DNA of 64,000 nucleotides from assembly GCF_011007365.1 (NCBI RefSeq), contig NZ_WFKM01000001.1, forward strand, positions 1 to 64,000, in the 5' to 3' direction. Source of the stretch: Sphingobacterium sp. xlx-96 (GTDB lineage Bacteria > Bacteroidota > Bacteroidia > Sphingobacteriales > Sphingobacteriaceae). A program made the position numbers and the translations under genes. This document shows, piece by piece, positions 7,608-15,720 of this stretch. Numbering within the stretch: position 1 is the stretch's first letter; the number at the start of each line of letters is the position of its first letter. Under the pieces are notes generated by a model, which saw only the letters and a program-made list of their open reading frames with translations, did not search any database and had not been told where the DNA came from.

Positions 7608-9119
7608 ATGATGGATATTAAAGTAAGATCGTTATCAAAGAAGGATTATAATGATCTTAAAAAATCTATGTCTGAGGCTTATCAGGGGGTAGGGGAGCTG
7701 TGGACCCGTGAGAATATAGTAGATCTGATTGATGTTTTTCCTGAAGGACAGCTGTGTGTCGAAGTAAATGGACATGTTGTCGCCTGTGCACTTTCTATTA
7801 TTCTTAATTCCAAGAAAAGTAATATCTACGATAGTTATTATGAGATTATTGATGATGGTAAATTCTCTAAGCACGACTATGAAGGTGATACCTTGTATGG
7901 CATTGAAGTATTTGTACATCCTGATTATAGGTCTTTACGTCTGGGAAGAAGATTGTATGATTCAAGGAAGGAACTGTGCGAGGAGTTGAATTTAAAGAGT
8001 ATTGTCGCTGGAGGACGTATCCCTAATTACTTTAATTTTGCGGAAGAGATGAGCCCTCGTGTGTATATCGAGAAGGTGAAACGTAAGGAGATCTTCGATC
8101 CTACACTTACTTTTCAGCTGTCCAATGATTTTCATGTAAAAAAAATACTTAAGAACTATCTTCCTGAGGACAGTGAATCCATGGAGTTTGCTACGCTGTT
8201 GGAATGGAATAACATCTATTATGAACCGGATGCACGATCCAATTCTGCGTCTAAGCAGACCATTCGTTTGGGATTGATTCAATGGCAGATGCGATTGTTT
8301 ACGGATCTGAATGAATTTTACGATCAAGTCGAGTTCTTTGTGGATGCAGTCAGTGATTATGGTGCTGATTTCGCTTTGTTTCCGGAGTTTTTCAATACGC
8401 CATTGATGCGTTATTATAATGATCTTCCTGAACGAGAAGCGATGGAAAAGTTGGCCGGACAAACGAAGGAGATCGCTAATAAAATACAACAGCTTGCAGT
8501 CTCTTATAATGTTAACATTATAGCAGGCTCAATGCCGTTGTATGAAAGGAATAAATTGTATAATGTATCTTACCTTTGTCACCGTAGCGGGAAAATGGAC
8601 TCTTTCCGCAAAGTCCATATTACGCCTAATGAATTTAAATACTACGGTATGGCTGGAGGGAATGAGGTTAAAGTATTTGATACGGACTGTGGTAAGGTAG
8701 GTCTTTTGATCTGTTATGATGTGGAGTTCCCGGAACTGGGCCGTATATTGGCTGATCAAGGGATGCAGATTCTTTTTGTTCCTTTTATGACGGATACACA
8801 AAATGGTTATATGCGTGTACGACATTGTGCACAGGCCCGCGCGATCGAAAATGAGTGTTATGTCGCGATAGCGGGGTCGGTTGGTAATCTCCCACGGGTA
8901 AATAATATGGATATACAGTACTCTCAGTCGGCAGTGTTTACACCATCAGATTTTGCCTTTCCCAATAATGCGATCAAGGCTGAAGCAACTCCGAATACGG
9001 AAATGGTATTAATCGCTGATGTCGATCTGTATGCACTGAGGGATCTGCACGAGTATGGTACAGTTAAAACTTTGAAAGATAGACGTAAGGATCTTTATGC
9101 GGTGAATCTGTTGAAATAA
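7608..9119 (+). CDS. GNAT acetyltransferase fused to a nitrilase-type carbon-nitrogen hydrolase
   Basis: 503 residues in two domains. Residues 1-200 are a GNAT fold with a VHPDYRSLRLGRRLYDSRKEL acetyl-CoA loop (about 104-124). Residues 220-500 are a nitrilase-superfamily hydrolase with the Glu-Lys-Cys triad in FALFPEFFNTP, FRKVHITPNE and GLLICYDVEFPE. This two-domain architecture is known in other bacteria, but its substrate is not established. It may acylate an amine and hydrolyse an amide in one pathway. The start is one of two adjacent ATGs (7608 or 7611). A bidirectional terminator overlaps the stop codon. Confidence 0.88.
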   Translation: MMDIKVRSLSKKDYNDLKKSMSEAYQGVGELWTRENIVDLIDVFPEGQLCVEVNGHVVACALSIILNSKKSNIYDSYYEIIDDGKFSKHDYEGDTLYGIEVFVHPDYRSLRLGRRLYDSRKELCEELNLKSIVAGGRIPNYFNFAEEMSPRVYIEKVKRKEIFDPTLTFQLSNDFHVKKILKNYLPEDSESMEFATLLEWNNIYYEPDARSNSASKQTIRLGLIQWQMRLFTDLNEFYDQVEFFVDAVSDYGADFALFPEFFNTPLMRYYNDLPEREAMEKLAGQTKEIANKIQQLAVSYNVNIIAGSMPLYERNKLYNVSYLCHRSGKMDSFRKVHITPNEFKYYGMAGGNEVKVFDTDCGKVGLLICYDVEFPELGRILADQGMQILFVPFMTDTQNGYMRVRHCAQARAIENECYVAIAGSVGNLPRVNNMDIQYSQSAVFTPSDFAFPNNAIKAEATPNTEMVLIADVDLYALRDLHEYGTVKTLKDRRKDLYAVNLLK

Positions 9120-9156
9120 TGCAAAAGGTCGGATTTAAAATCCGACCTTTTGCATT
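9118..9156. terminator. Bidirectional terminator between convergent genes
   Basis: aatgcaaaaggtcggattt pairs with aaatccgaccttttgcatt in a 19-bp perfect stem. It touches the stop codons of both the GNAT-nitrilase gene and asnA, so it can serve both strands. Confidence 0.85.
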
Positions 9157-10159
9157 AGAGTAGAAATATATCTTCGTTGGCTAGTTTTTCTTTGCGCTCA
9201 GGATCCCAAATGCTGACCTGGACCTCACCTATATGTGCTAGCTTTAACATAAACATACATACGCGAGACTGCCCTATACCTCCTCCAATAGATTCCGGTA
9301 AGAGATCACTCAAGAGCATCTGATGAAAGGATAGTTTACTTCGCTCTATACAGTTACGAATCTCAAGTTGTCGGAGTAAAGCCGTTTTATCAACACGGAT
9401 ACCCATAGATGATAATTCGAAAGCGCTATTAATTAAAGGGTTCCACACAAGGATGTCTCCATTTAATCCTTTGTAACCGGCATCATTGTATGTGCTCCAG
9501 TCGTCATAATCTGCTGCGCGACCGTCGTGTGCAAATCCGTTGGATAACTCTGCACCGATACCGTAGATAAATACTGCACCATAGGATTTGGCAATTGCAT
9601 TTTCTCTTTCTTTGGGGGTGTAGTCCGGATATCTCGCCAATAGCTCTTCGGAAGAAATGAAATAAATTTCATCAGGAAGTATTGCTTTGCGTTCCGGGTA
9701 TTGATGTTCGACCGCGTTTTCTGTGGCTAGTAATGCCGAATATATTTTCTTGACGGTTTCTTTTAAATAATTAAGATTTCTGTCTTTGGTATGTATGGCT
9801 TTCTCCCAATCCCATTGGTCTACGTAGATAGAATGTATGGGGGAATAGTCTTCATCGGGACGCAAAGCCCGCATATCTGTAATTAGTCCTTCTTCGGGTT
9901 CGAGTTCGAGTTCCTTTAAACGTACTCTTTTCCACTTGGCAAGAGAGTGTACTACGACTGCTCTTTCTTCGTTTAATGATTTTATAGGAAAAGAAACGGG
10001 TCGTTCTATTCCATTGAGATCGTCATTAATCCCTGTACCGTCCAAAACAATCAAGGGAGACGATATCGGTATTAAGTTTAACGCTTGTCTCAGATGTGTT
10101 GAAAATGTTTCCTTAACAAAGGTTATCGCTTGTTCTCTTTTTAATAAGTTGCGTCCCAT
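9155..10159 (-). CDS. asnA: Aspartate-ammonia ligase (asparagine synthetase A)
   Basis: 334 residues. Makes asparagine from aspartate, ammonia and ATP in the cytoplasm. The class II aaRS-like fold shows motifs VLDGTGINDDLNG, RAVVVHSLAKWKR (ATP/aspartate site), DMRALRPDEDYSPIHSIYVDQWDWE and GGIGQSRVCMFML (motif 3 type) near the C-terminus. Length is normal for AsnA (about 330). Convergent with the preceding gene. Confidence 0.95.
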   Translation of the reverse strand: MGRNLLKREQAITFVKETFSTHLRQALNLIPISSPLIVLDGTGINDDLNGIERPVSFPIKSLNEERAVVVHSLAKWKRVRLKELELEPEEGLITDMRALRPDEDYSPIHSIYVDQWDWEKAIHTKDRNLNYLKETVKKIYSALLATENAVEHQYPERKAILPDEIYFISSEELLARYPDYTPKERENAIAKSYGAVFIYGIGAELSNGFAHDGRAADYDDWSTYNDAGYKGLNGDILVWNPLINSAFELSSMGIRVDKTALLRQLEIRNCIERSKLSFHQMLLSDLLPESIGGGIGQSRVCMFMLKLAHIGEVQVSIWDPERKEKLANEDIFLL

Positions 10160-10378
10160 ATATCAATTAAATTTGACTTTCGTTTAAATGCTATCTGTGT
10201 TTAGTGTGTGAATATAGCAATATTAATATGCAAATGTAATTAAAATGATAATAGATACACTGTTTTTGTTGTAATATTATTAATGGTAGCGAGTTCGGAT
10301 GGCAGGAGAGTTTTTATTGGAATGGGGCAGAAAGAAGAGGTCGATTATTGTTTTTGAAAGGCTTTACTTCAAGCCATG

Positions 10379-10410
10379 CCTAGGTGAAATAATACTCTAC
10401 TTTACCTAGG
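10379..10410. other. Inverted repeat in the asnA-HesB intergenic gap
   Basis: cctaggt (10379-10385) pairs with acctagg (10404-10410) around an AT-rich loop. It lies 3' of the minus-strand HesB-type gene and could be its transcript-end hairpin, but no clean T tract follows. The rest of 10160-10435 shows nothing recognisable. Confidence 0.35.
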
Positions 10411-10435
10411 AATAGCTGATTTGCAGTGTGAAATT

Positions 10436-10762
10436 CTATACGGAGAAGCTTTCTCCACAAGCGCATGTGCGAGAAGCATTTGGATTATGGAACTCAAACC
10501 CCTTTCCTGCCAAACCGTCGGAATAGTCTAACTCTGTACCTGCTAAATACAGATACGATTTAATATCTAAGCAGATCTTTATTCCTTTGTCTTCGCAAAA
10601 TTGATCTCCTTTTTTTTCTTGATTATCAAAATTGAGCTGATAGGATAATCCTGAACAGCCCCCGCTAGTTACAGCAACGCGGACAAAATAGTTTTCATCA
10701 TACTGTTCGTCCTTTATTATTTGCAAGATACGTTCCTTGGCCTTATCTGTAATCGTTACCAT
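10436..10762 (-). CDS. HesB/IscA-type iron-sulfur assembly protein
   Basis: 108 residues. A-type carrier or scaffold for Fe-S cluster delivery. The three conserved cysteines are visible: SGGCSGLSY (about residue 36) and TCACGESF at the C-terminus (CxC). Length is typical (105-120). It follows the cysteine desulfurase gene by 76 bp on the same strand, which fits a shared role in Fe-S assembly. Whether it is IscA-, SufA- or ErpA-like cannot be decided from sequence alone. Confidence 0.9.
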   Translation of the reverse strand: MVTITDKAKERILQIIKDEQYDENYFVRVAVTSGGCSGLSYQLNFDNQEKKGDQFCEDKGIKICLDIKSYLYLAGTELDYSDGLAGKGFEFHNPNASRTCACGESFSV

Positions 10763-10838
10763 ATTGTCGTTATTGTTTACTACAAATTTCGTAAATTATT
10801 TGCTAAACGCAAATGCGGTGGGTTAGGAGACTGTCATA

Positions 10839-12011
10839 TTATTCTAGAAGTCCATTTTTGTACATTTGCCAAATGGGTGACTGGTCTCTGATGGACTGAA
10901 TAGCTGACTTTAGTAACTCAACGGCATGATCTATTTCTGCTAAGGTGTTATAACGCGATAGACTGATACGTATACTGCAAAAAGCGTCTTCGTCGGTGTG
11001 CCCCATGGCTTTTAGTACATGAGAGGGGTCTCTAGCCCCAGACACGCAGGCTGAGCCTGAGGCTATTGCGATATTTGGGGTTTTGGTCATTAATTCGCTA
11101 GCACGTACGTGCTTGATAGTTATATTGCTGGTGTTGCTTGTCCTATCTGTTTCTTTTCCATTAACTAAGGTGTCTTCAATTTCTGTAAGGATTCGGTGTT
11201 CAAGGTGATTACGAAGATTCTCCATAGTTGAAAAATCTTTTTTATGACTCAGACGAATGGCTTCTCCCATCCCTACTATAGCGGGGACATTGTAGGTCCC
11301 GCCACGTAATCCCTGCTCTTGGTCGCCGCCAGTATGCAAAGGGGCTATCTGTATAGGTTTCGTTTTTCGACGTATAAAGAGTATTCCTGCTCCTTTTGGC
11401 CCGTGAAATTTGTGTGCACTGAAACAGCAGATGTCGATTGACAGTGCCGCTAAGTCGAAGGCTTGTTTACCTAGAGATTGTGTGCTATCACAAAAGAATA
11501 TAACTTCTTTTTCGCGACATAGCTCAGCAATCTCTTTGATGGGATGTAAGATTCCTGTTTCGTTATTAGCAGACATTAGGCAGACGAGAATCGTATGCGC
11601 TGTAATGGCTGATTTTAGGTCTTCTAGTGATACAGTTCCATTCCTGTCGACAGGTAGATAGGTCACTGTAGCACCTTTTCTTTCCAGGGCTCTACAAGTA
11701 GTTAATACAGCTTTGTGTTCTGTTTGACAGGTGATTATGTGACTCCCTTTGGTCTGATAGCGGTCGAATACTCCGCGGAGTACTGTATTTATGACTTCTG
11801 TCGATCCAGAGGTGAAGAAAATTTCCTTGGACTGTACCTGTAACGTATCTGCGATAAGTTGACGGGCGCTTTCAATAGCTTGATTGGCTTGTCTCCCTAG
11901 TTTGTGTTGCAGGCTGGAAGCATTACCGTATTCTTCTTTCAGAAAGGGGAGCATGGCGTCAAAAGCTGCATCATCTAGCCGGGTTGTTGCGTTATTATCT
12001 AGATATATCAT
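10839..12011 (-). CDS. Cysteine desulfurase (NifS/IscS family)
   Basis: 390 residues, PLP-dependent; mobilises sulfur from cysteine for Fe-S clusters and thiolation. Motifs are IYLDNNATTRLDDA at the N-terminus, SGSTEVINTVLRG, the PLP-lysine site CFSAHKFHGPKGAGIL (about 205) and the mobile catalytic Cys in ASGSACVSG (about 322). The loop residues around this Cys are IscS-like. It is upstream of the HesB/IscA gene and probably in the same transcript. Confidence 0.92.
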   Translation of the reverse strand: MIYLDNNATTRLDDAAFDAMLPFLKEEYGNASSLQHKLGRQANQAIESARQLIADTLQVQSKEIFFTSGSTEVINTVLRGVFDRYQTKGSHIITCQTEHKAVLTTCRALERKGATVTYLPVDRNGTVSLEDLKSAITAHTILVCLMSANNETGILHPIKEIAELCREKEVIFFCDSTQSLGKQAFDLAALSIDICCFSAHKFHGPKGAGILFIRRKTKPIQIAPLHTGGDQEQGLRGGTYNVPAIVGMGEAIRLSHKKDFSTMENLRNHLEHRILTEIEDTLVNGKETDRTSNTSNITIKHVRASELMTKTPNIAIASGSACVSGARDPSHVLKAMGHTDEDAFCSIRISLSRYNTLAEIDHAVELLKSAIQSIRDQSPIWQMYKNGLLE

Positions 12012-12057
12012 GCCTTAAATTTAAGGATTATTCATCTGGAGTCCTGCGTCATTTTTT

Positions 12058-12298
12058 ATTTTCCTCTATAAGAAATCTAGGCGGATGTGGAGGGCTAAAA
12101 ATTCGCTTTTTTATCATGGGTAATTTTTTCTGAAAGTGTATGTTTTCAGGGGCTATCAAGAACTTTTTTCAAAACATTTTACTTTATTGTTGATATTCAA
12201 GAGCTCACCCGATACAATCGGGTTCGGTTCATACTTGTTGGTGATCCAAAGGCATCATGAAAGTTTTATTGCCTGTAAAAGTGAATTTATGTAGGTTT
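12058..12298. repeat. Dispersed intergenic element A, copy 1 (interrupted)
   Basis: attttcctctataagaaatc through aaattcgctttt (12058-12112), and again ttgcctgtaaaagtgaattt with taggttt (about 12269-12298), match element A at 41317-41420. Between the two halves sits element B (12129-12268), absent from the 41317 copy. Inner ends aaattcgctttt and taaaagtgaattt form an imperfect inverted repeat. Confidence 0.6.
12129..12268. repeat. Dispersed intergenic element B, nested in element A
   Basis: Starts tctgaaagtgtatgttttca (hairpin ctgaaa/tttcag), contains atcaagaacttttt and a perfect hairpin acccgatacaatcgggt (12207-12223), and ends ggcatcatgaaagtttt. The same start and end modules occur in a shorter copy at 55961-56033. 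It splits element A, implying later insertion. Confidence 0.55.
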
Positions 12299-12305
12299 GT
12301 GTTGT

Positions 12306-13169
12306 ATGGAAAAAAATGTAACCAAAATTGAACAATATCTCGATCGGTTGATCGATGTTGTAGTCGTTAGCTTACCTTCAATATTTGCAGCTATTGTCAT
12401 CTTGTTTTTGGGGCGATTCGCAATTAAGTTTTTGATTCAATTTATGAATCGTCGTTTTGAGAAGCGAAATGTTGATAAGTCTATTCGTGGATTTGCGGTT
12501 AGCTTGGTCAAATTTGTTCTGTATGCATTGTTGTTATTGACGGTCGCAAGTACCATGGGGATCCAGACAACTTCATTTATTGCAGCACTCTCGGCTTTTG
12601 GTTTGGCCGTAGGTATGGCGTTGCAGGGGAGTCTTTCAAATTTCGCTGGTGGTGTCCTGATCTTAATGTTTAGGCCTTTTGAAGTGGGTGACTATATTAG
12701 CAGTGCTAATGGTTCTAATGGAACGGTAGAGAAGATTGATTTGTTATATACGACTATGATTGATGATAGCGGTATCCGTGTTTTTAGCCCTAATGGCTCA
12801 TTGGCCAATTCGGTGATTAAAAATTATACAAAAATTTTGTCGAGAAGATTTGAATTTGTGATAGGTATATCATATGATGATAATATTAAGGTTGCTAAAG
12901 ATACGATTTTAGCTGTTTTGCATCAGGAAACTGAAGTTTTGAAAACGCCCGCACCAGATGTGTTTGCAGGCGATCTAGCAGATAGTTCTGTTAATCTAAC
13001 TATCCGTGGTTGGGTTAAGCGGGAGAATTTTTGGACTACTAGTAATGGTTTGCGGGAAAAAATTAAGGTTGCGCTTGATGCAAAGGGAATCTCTATACCT
13101 TACCCGCAGACTGAGATGCATATCAGGAGTGACGGACAGATCTTAGGGAAGCTATCGGACAAATCCTAG
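12306..13169 (+). CDS. Small-conductance mechanosensitive channel, MscS family
   Basis: 287 residues. Gated pore that releases solutes on hypo-osmotic shock. Three N-terminal membrane helices are visible; the pore-lining third helix is AALSAFGLAVGMALQGSLSNFAGGVLI (about residues 93-119) with the Gly/Ala pattern of MscS. The beta domain follows (RPFEVGDYI). I start at the ATG of MEKNVTK (12306), because the alternative in-frame start at 12297 is a TTG inside the repeat element. A terminator follows at 13201. Confidence 0.9.
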   Translation: MEKNVTKIEQYLDRLIDVVVVSLPSIFAAIVILFLGRFAIKFLIQFMNRRFEKRNVDKSIRGFAVSLVKFVLYALLLLTVASTMGIQTTSFIAALSAFGLAVGMALQGSLSNFAGGVLILMFRPFEVGDYISSANGSNGTVEKIDLLYTTMIDDSGIRVFSPNGSLANSVIKNYTKILSRRFEFVIGISYDDNIKVAKDTILAVLHQETEVLKTPAPDVFAGDLADSSVNLTIRGWVKRENFWTTSNGLREKIKVALDAKGISIPYPQTEMHIRSDGQILGKLSDKS

Positions 13170-13200
13170 TCTAAAGCTCGTATTAGTATATAATAACGGT

Positions 13201-13235
13201 AAGCTACAACAGCCTGTTGTAGCTTATTTAGTTTT
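13201..13235 (+). terminator. Terminator after the MscS gene
   Basis: aagctacaacagcctgttgtagctt folds into a tight stem, followed by atttagtttt. Confidence 0.7.
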
Positions 13236-13337
13236 GAAGGATCTTTGAGATTGTATTTCGGTAGGACAAGCTTGTTTATCTTGTTTAGTATTTTGAATAA
13301 CATCTTCTTCATCAGTCGTTTTTTTATAAAGATAATC

Positions 13338-13370
13338 AAAAAAGGCCCGAAATTGTTTTTCGAGCCTTTT
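13338..13370 (-). terminator. Terminator after glpT
   Basis: On the minus strand aaaaggctcgaaa pairs with tttcgggcctttt, followed by a T run. It lies 20 bp past the glpT stop. Confidence 0.7.
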
Positions 13371-13388
13371 CTGTTGTTTACTAGAATT

Positions 13389-14729
13389 TTACTTCAGACG
13401 TAAGAATTCTTTTTCTTTATTCCAGGTGAATGCTGTAAAGAGTATAGCAAGAGCAGATGCGAGTAAGATGACTTCGAATGAGGCATCCCAGCCGCTTTTG
13501 TCCACGATTGCACCTAGCGCTGCATTGGCAAGCAGATCTCCGATGAAATAACCGAATAAGCCTGTTAAGCCGGCCGCGGTTCCAGCAGCTTTTTTAGGTA
13601 CCAGGTCTAGGGCTTGAACACCGATGAGCATAACAGGGCCATATATCAGAAAACCGATAGTCCATAGCGATATGTTGACGATCCATTGATTGTCGCCTGG
13701 TGTCAGCCAATATACTGCTACGGCAAGTAGTGTCAGGGTCATGTATATGATTGTTACAGGAGCTCTACGTCCGTTGAACAGCTTGTCACTCATGATGCCA
13801 CAGAGAATGGTTCCGGGAATTGCCGCCAACTCATATACTGAGGCTGACCAGGTGGCTTCCGATGCGGTGAAATGCTTTGCTTCCTGAAGAAAGGTAGGTG
13901 CCCAGTTGATAATTCCGTTTCTCACTAGATAGACAAATGCATTCGCTATGGCGATGTACCATAATAATTTGTTGTTGAGGACATACTTAAGGAAGATTTC
14001 TTTTGCACTGAATTCTTTCTCCTGTGAGGACGCGTAGCTTTTCGGATAGTCGTTTTTGTATTCTTCGATCGGCGGTAGTCCACAGGACTGCGGTGTGTCT
14101 CTGACGAGGAATATAGAAATGATAGCGACTAATATTGCTGCAAGTCCAGGGAAATAAAGGCGTGCGTGCCAGTCAGCAAATAATTCAACACCTAGAATAG
14201 CCAATGGTCCTACTAAGAATCCACCAACATTGTGTGCTAAATTCCAAATAGACATAGCGGTACCGCGTTCTTTTATTGAATACCAATGCACAACGACACG
14301 ACCGCAAGCTGGCCAGCCCATACCTTGTACCCATCCATTAATGAACAATAATGCAAACATGATGGTGACTGAAGAGGTAGCTAAGGGGGAGAAACCCATA
14401 AAGATCATGGTGAGTGATGATAGGATGAGTCCCGTGGCCAGAAAATAACGTGCATTGCTACGATCAGATACATTGCCCATGAAGAATTTACTCAATCCAT
14501 AGGCGATTGATATCGCGGACATGGCAAAACCTAATTCGGCTTTACTATAACCTAAGGTATCTTGTAGGTCTTTTACCGCAAAAGAAAAGTTCTTCCGTAC
14601 AAAATAATAGGCCGCATAGCCTAGGAATATACCTAGGAATACTTGCAACCGGAGTTTTTTGTATTCTGGGTCAATGCGGTTTTCGGGCAGCCTCGCTTTG
14701 TGCAAGGCTGGTTTAAAAATATCGAACAT
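13389..14729 (-). CDS. glpT: Glycerol-3-phosphate transporter (OPA-type MFS)
   Basis: 446 residues, twelve helices. Organophosphate:phosphate antiporter of the inner membrane. Family features are GYAAYYFVRKNFSFA at the first helix (conserved Arg), GLSKFFMGNVSDRSNAR and WVQGMGWPACGRVVVHWYS in helices 4-5, and GTAAGLTGLFGYFIGD. It lies 12 bp after glpQ, whose product releases G3P, so it most likely imports G3P. UhpT-type sugar-phosphate import is the alternative, but the context argues against it. Confidence 0.9.
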   Translation of the reverse strand: MFDIFKPALHKARLPENRIDPEYKKLRLQVFLGIFLGYAAYYFVRKNFSFAVKDLQDTLGYSKAELGFAMSAISIAYGLSKFFMGNVSDRSNARYFLATGLILSSLTMIFMGFSPLATSSVTIMFALLFINGWVQGMGWPACGRVVVHWYSIKERGTAMSIWNLAHNVGGFLVGPLAILGVELFADWHARLYFPGLAAILVAIISIFLVRDTPQSCGLPPIEEYKNDYPKSYASSQEKEFSAKEIFLKYVLNNKLLWYIAIANAFVYLVRNGIINWAPTFLQEAKHFTASEATWSASVYELAAIPGTILCGIMSDKLFNGRRAPVTIIYMTLTLLAVAVYWLTPGDNQWIVNISLWTIGFLIYGPVMLIGVQALDLVPKKAAGTAAGLTGLFGYFIGDLLANAALGAIVDKSGWDASFEVILLASALAILFTAFTWNKEKEFLRLK

Positions 14730-14741
14730 AAATATTGTATC

Positions 14742-15656
14742 TTAAAATAGGTTTGGATAGTCGCTGATGATACCATCGACCTTTAATGCTTCTAAAGCAG
14801 ATATTTCTTCTTTTTTATTGACTGTCCAGGGTATTACTTTTACACCCAAATCGTGGGCTTCTTTTACAATATTAGCATTAACTAGTTTATAGTTTGGACT
14901 GATAATAAAAGGTTTGAAGCCTAGGTCAGTAATCAATTCCTTGATGGTCTTTGTGTTCTTTGCATCAATCAGGTAAGAGGTTTTGATCTGAGGGTAGTGC
15001 TTGTTGATGTATTGTATTGTTCTTTTATCAAAGGATTGGATCACGGTGCGGGATGCAATTCCTTTTTCGATGACGACTTCTAACACGAGATCCGAAAACT
15101 CTTGAGGGGCTGGATGCCACTCGTGATCTTTGCCCTCTCTGCTTTTTGTCTCGATGTTGTAGAACATAGGGGATTGACGTTTTTCTCTCGCGTAGGCTTC
15201 AGATTGATCAATGAGATCACTTAAGAGAGCTATGGGAGTAGAAATTTTCTTCTGTTGAGGAAAGTCCACATTTCCTTTTAAGCCTAAGTCGAATGCTTTT
15301 AGTTCCTTCCAGTTATAACTGTAGAGGGTACCTTTGATGTCTTTTCCTTTCAGTTCCCTTCCATCAGTATAGGTTACGAATTTTGGATTTAGATAATCAT
15401 CGTGATAAACGACAACTTTCTTGTCTTTCGTAATATGACAGTCCATTTCCAATGTGGTGACTTTAGGAAGGTCAATAGCGACCTTCATGGCTCCTATAGA
15501 ATTTTCTGGATATAGTCCGCGTGCACCACGGTGTCCCTCATACGAGAATGAGGGAAAGTCTGAATTTTGCATACTAACTCGTTTTTGCGTGTTGCAGGAA
15601 GAGATACTTAGGCTTAGCACAGAGATTGAAGTCAATAGAAAGTTAAACTTTTTCAT
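14742..15656 (-). CDS. glpQ: Glycerophosphodiester phosphodiesterase, lipoprotein
   Basis: 304 residues. Lipoprotein signal peptide with lipobox LSISSC (Cys about 21), followed by a GDPD TIM-barrel: EGHRGARGLYPENSIGAM (catalytic His plus Glu), LEMDCHITKDKKVVVYHDD (metal ligands and second His) and C-terminal VIPWTVNKKEEISALEALKVDGIISDYP. It splits glycerophosphodiesters into G3P and an alcohol in the periplasm. It is a longer GlpQ type with YNIETKS, not the short UgpQ type. Coupled to glpT; a hairpin at 15678 separates it from the upstream DUF5689 gene. Confidence 0.93.
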   Translation of the reverse strand: MKKFNFLLTSISVLSLSISSCNTQKRVSMQNSDFPSFSYEGHRGARGLYPENSIGAMKVAIDLPKVTTLEMDCHITKDKKVVVYHDDYLNPKFVTYTDGRELKGKDIKGTLYSYNWKELKAFDLGLKGNVDFPQQKKISTPIALLSDLIDQSEAYAREKRQSPMFYNIETKSREGKDHEWHPAPQEFSDLVLEVVIEKGIASRTVIQSFDKRTIQYINKHYPQIKTSYLIDAKNTKTIKELITDLGFKPFIISPNYKLVNANIVKEAHDLGVKVIPWTVNKKEEISALEALKVDGIISDYPNLF

Positions 15657-15677
15657 GTCTTGTTATATAAAATAAAG

Positions 15678-15703
15678 ATAGGAGTAAGATTATTTACTCC
15701 TAT
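15678..15703 (-). terminator. Hairpin between the DUF5689 gene and glpQ
   Basis: ataggagtaa (15678-15687) pairs with ttactcctat (15694-15703). On the minus strand it is followed by ctttatttta. It may partially terminate the susC-susD-DUF5689 transcript and lower glpQ-glpT expression. Confidence 0.55.
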
Positions 15704-15720
15704 CAAAAATAGCAACTATA

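Noticed and set aside
7992..8489. 165-residue antisense frame in the GNAT-nitrilase gene
   Set aside because: Antisense to a clear conserved domain; no family character.
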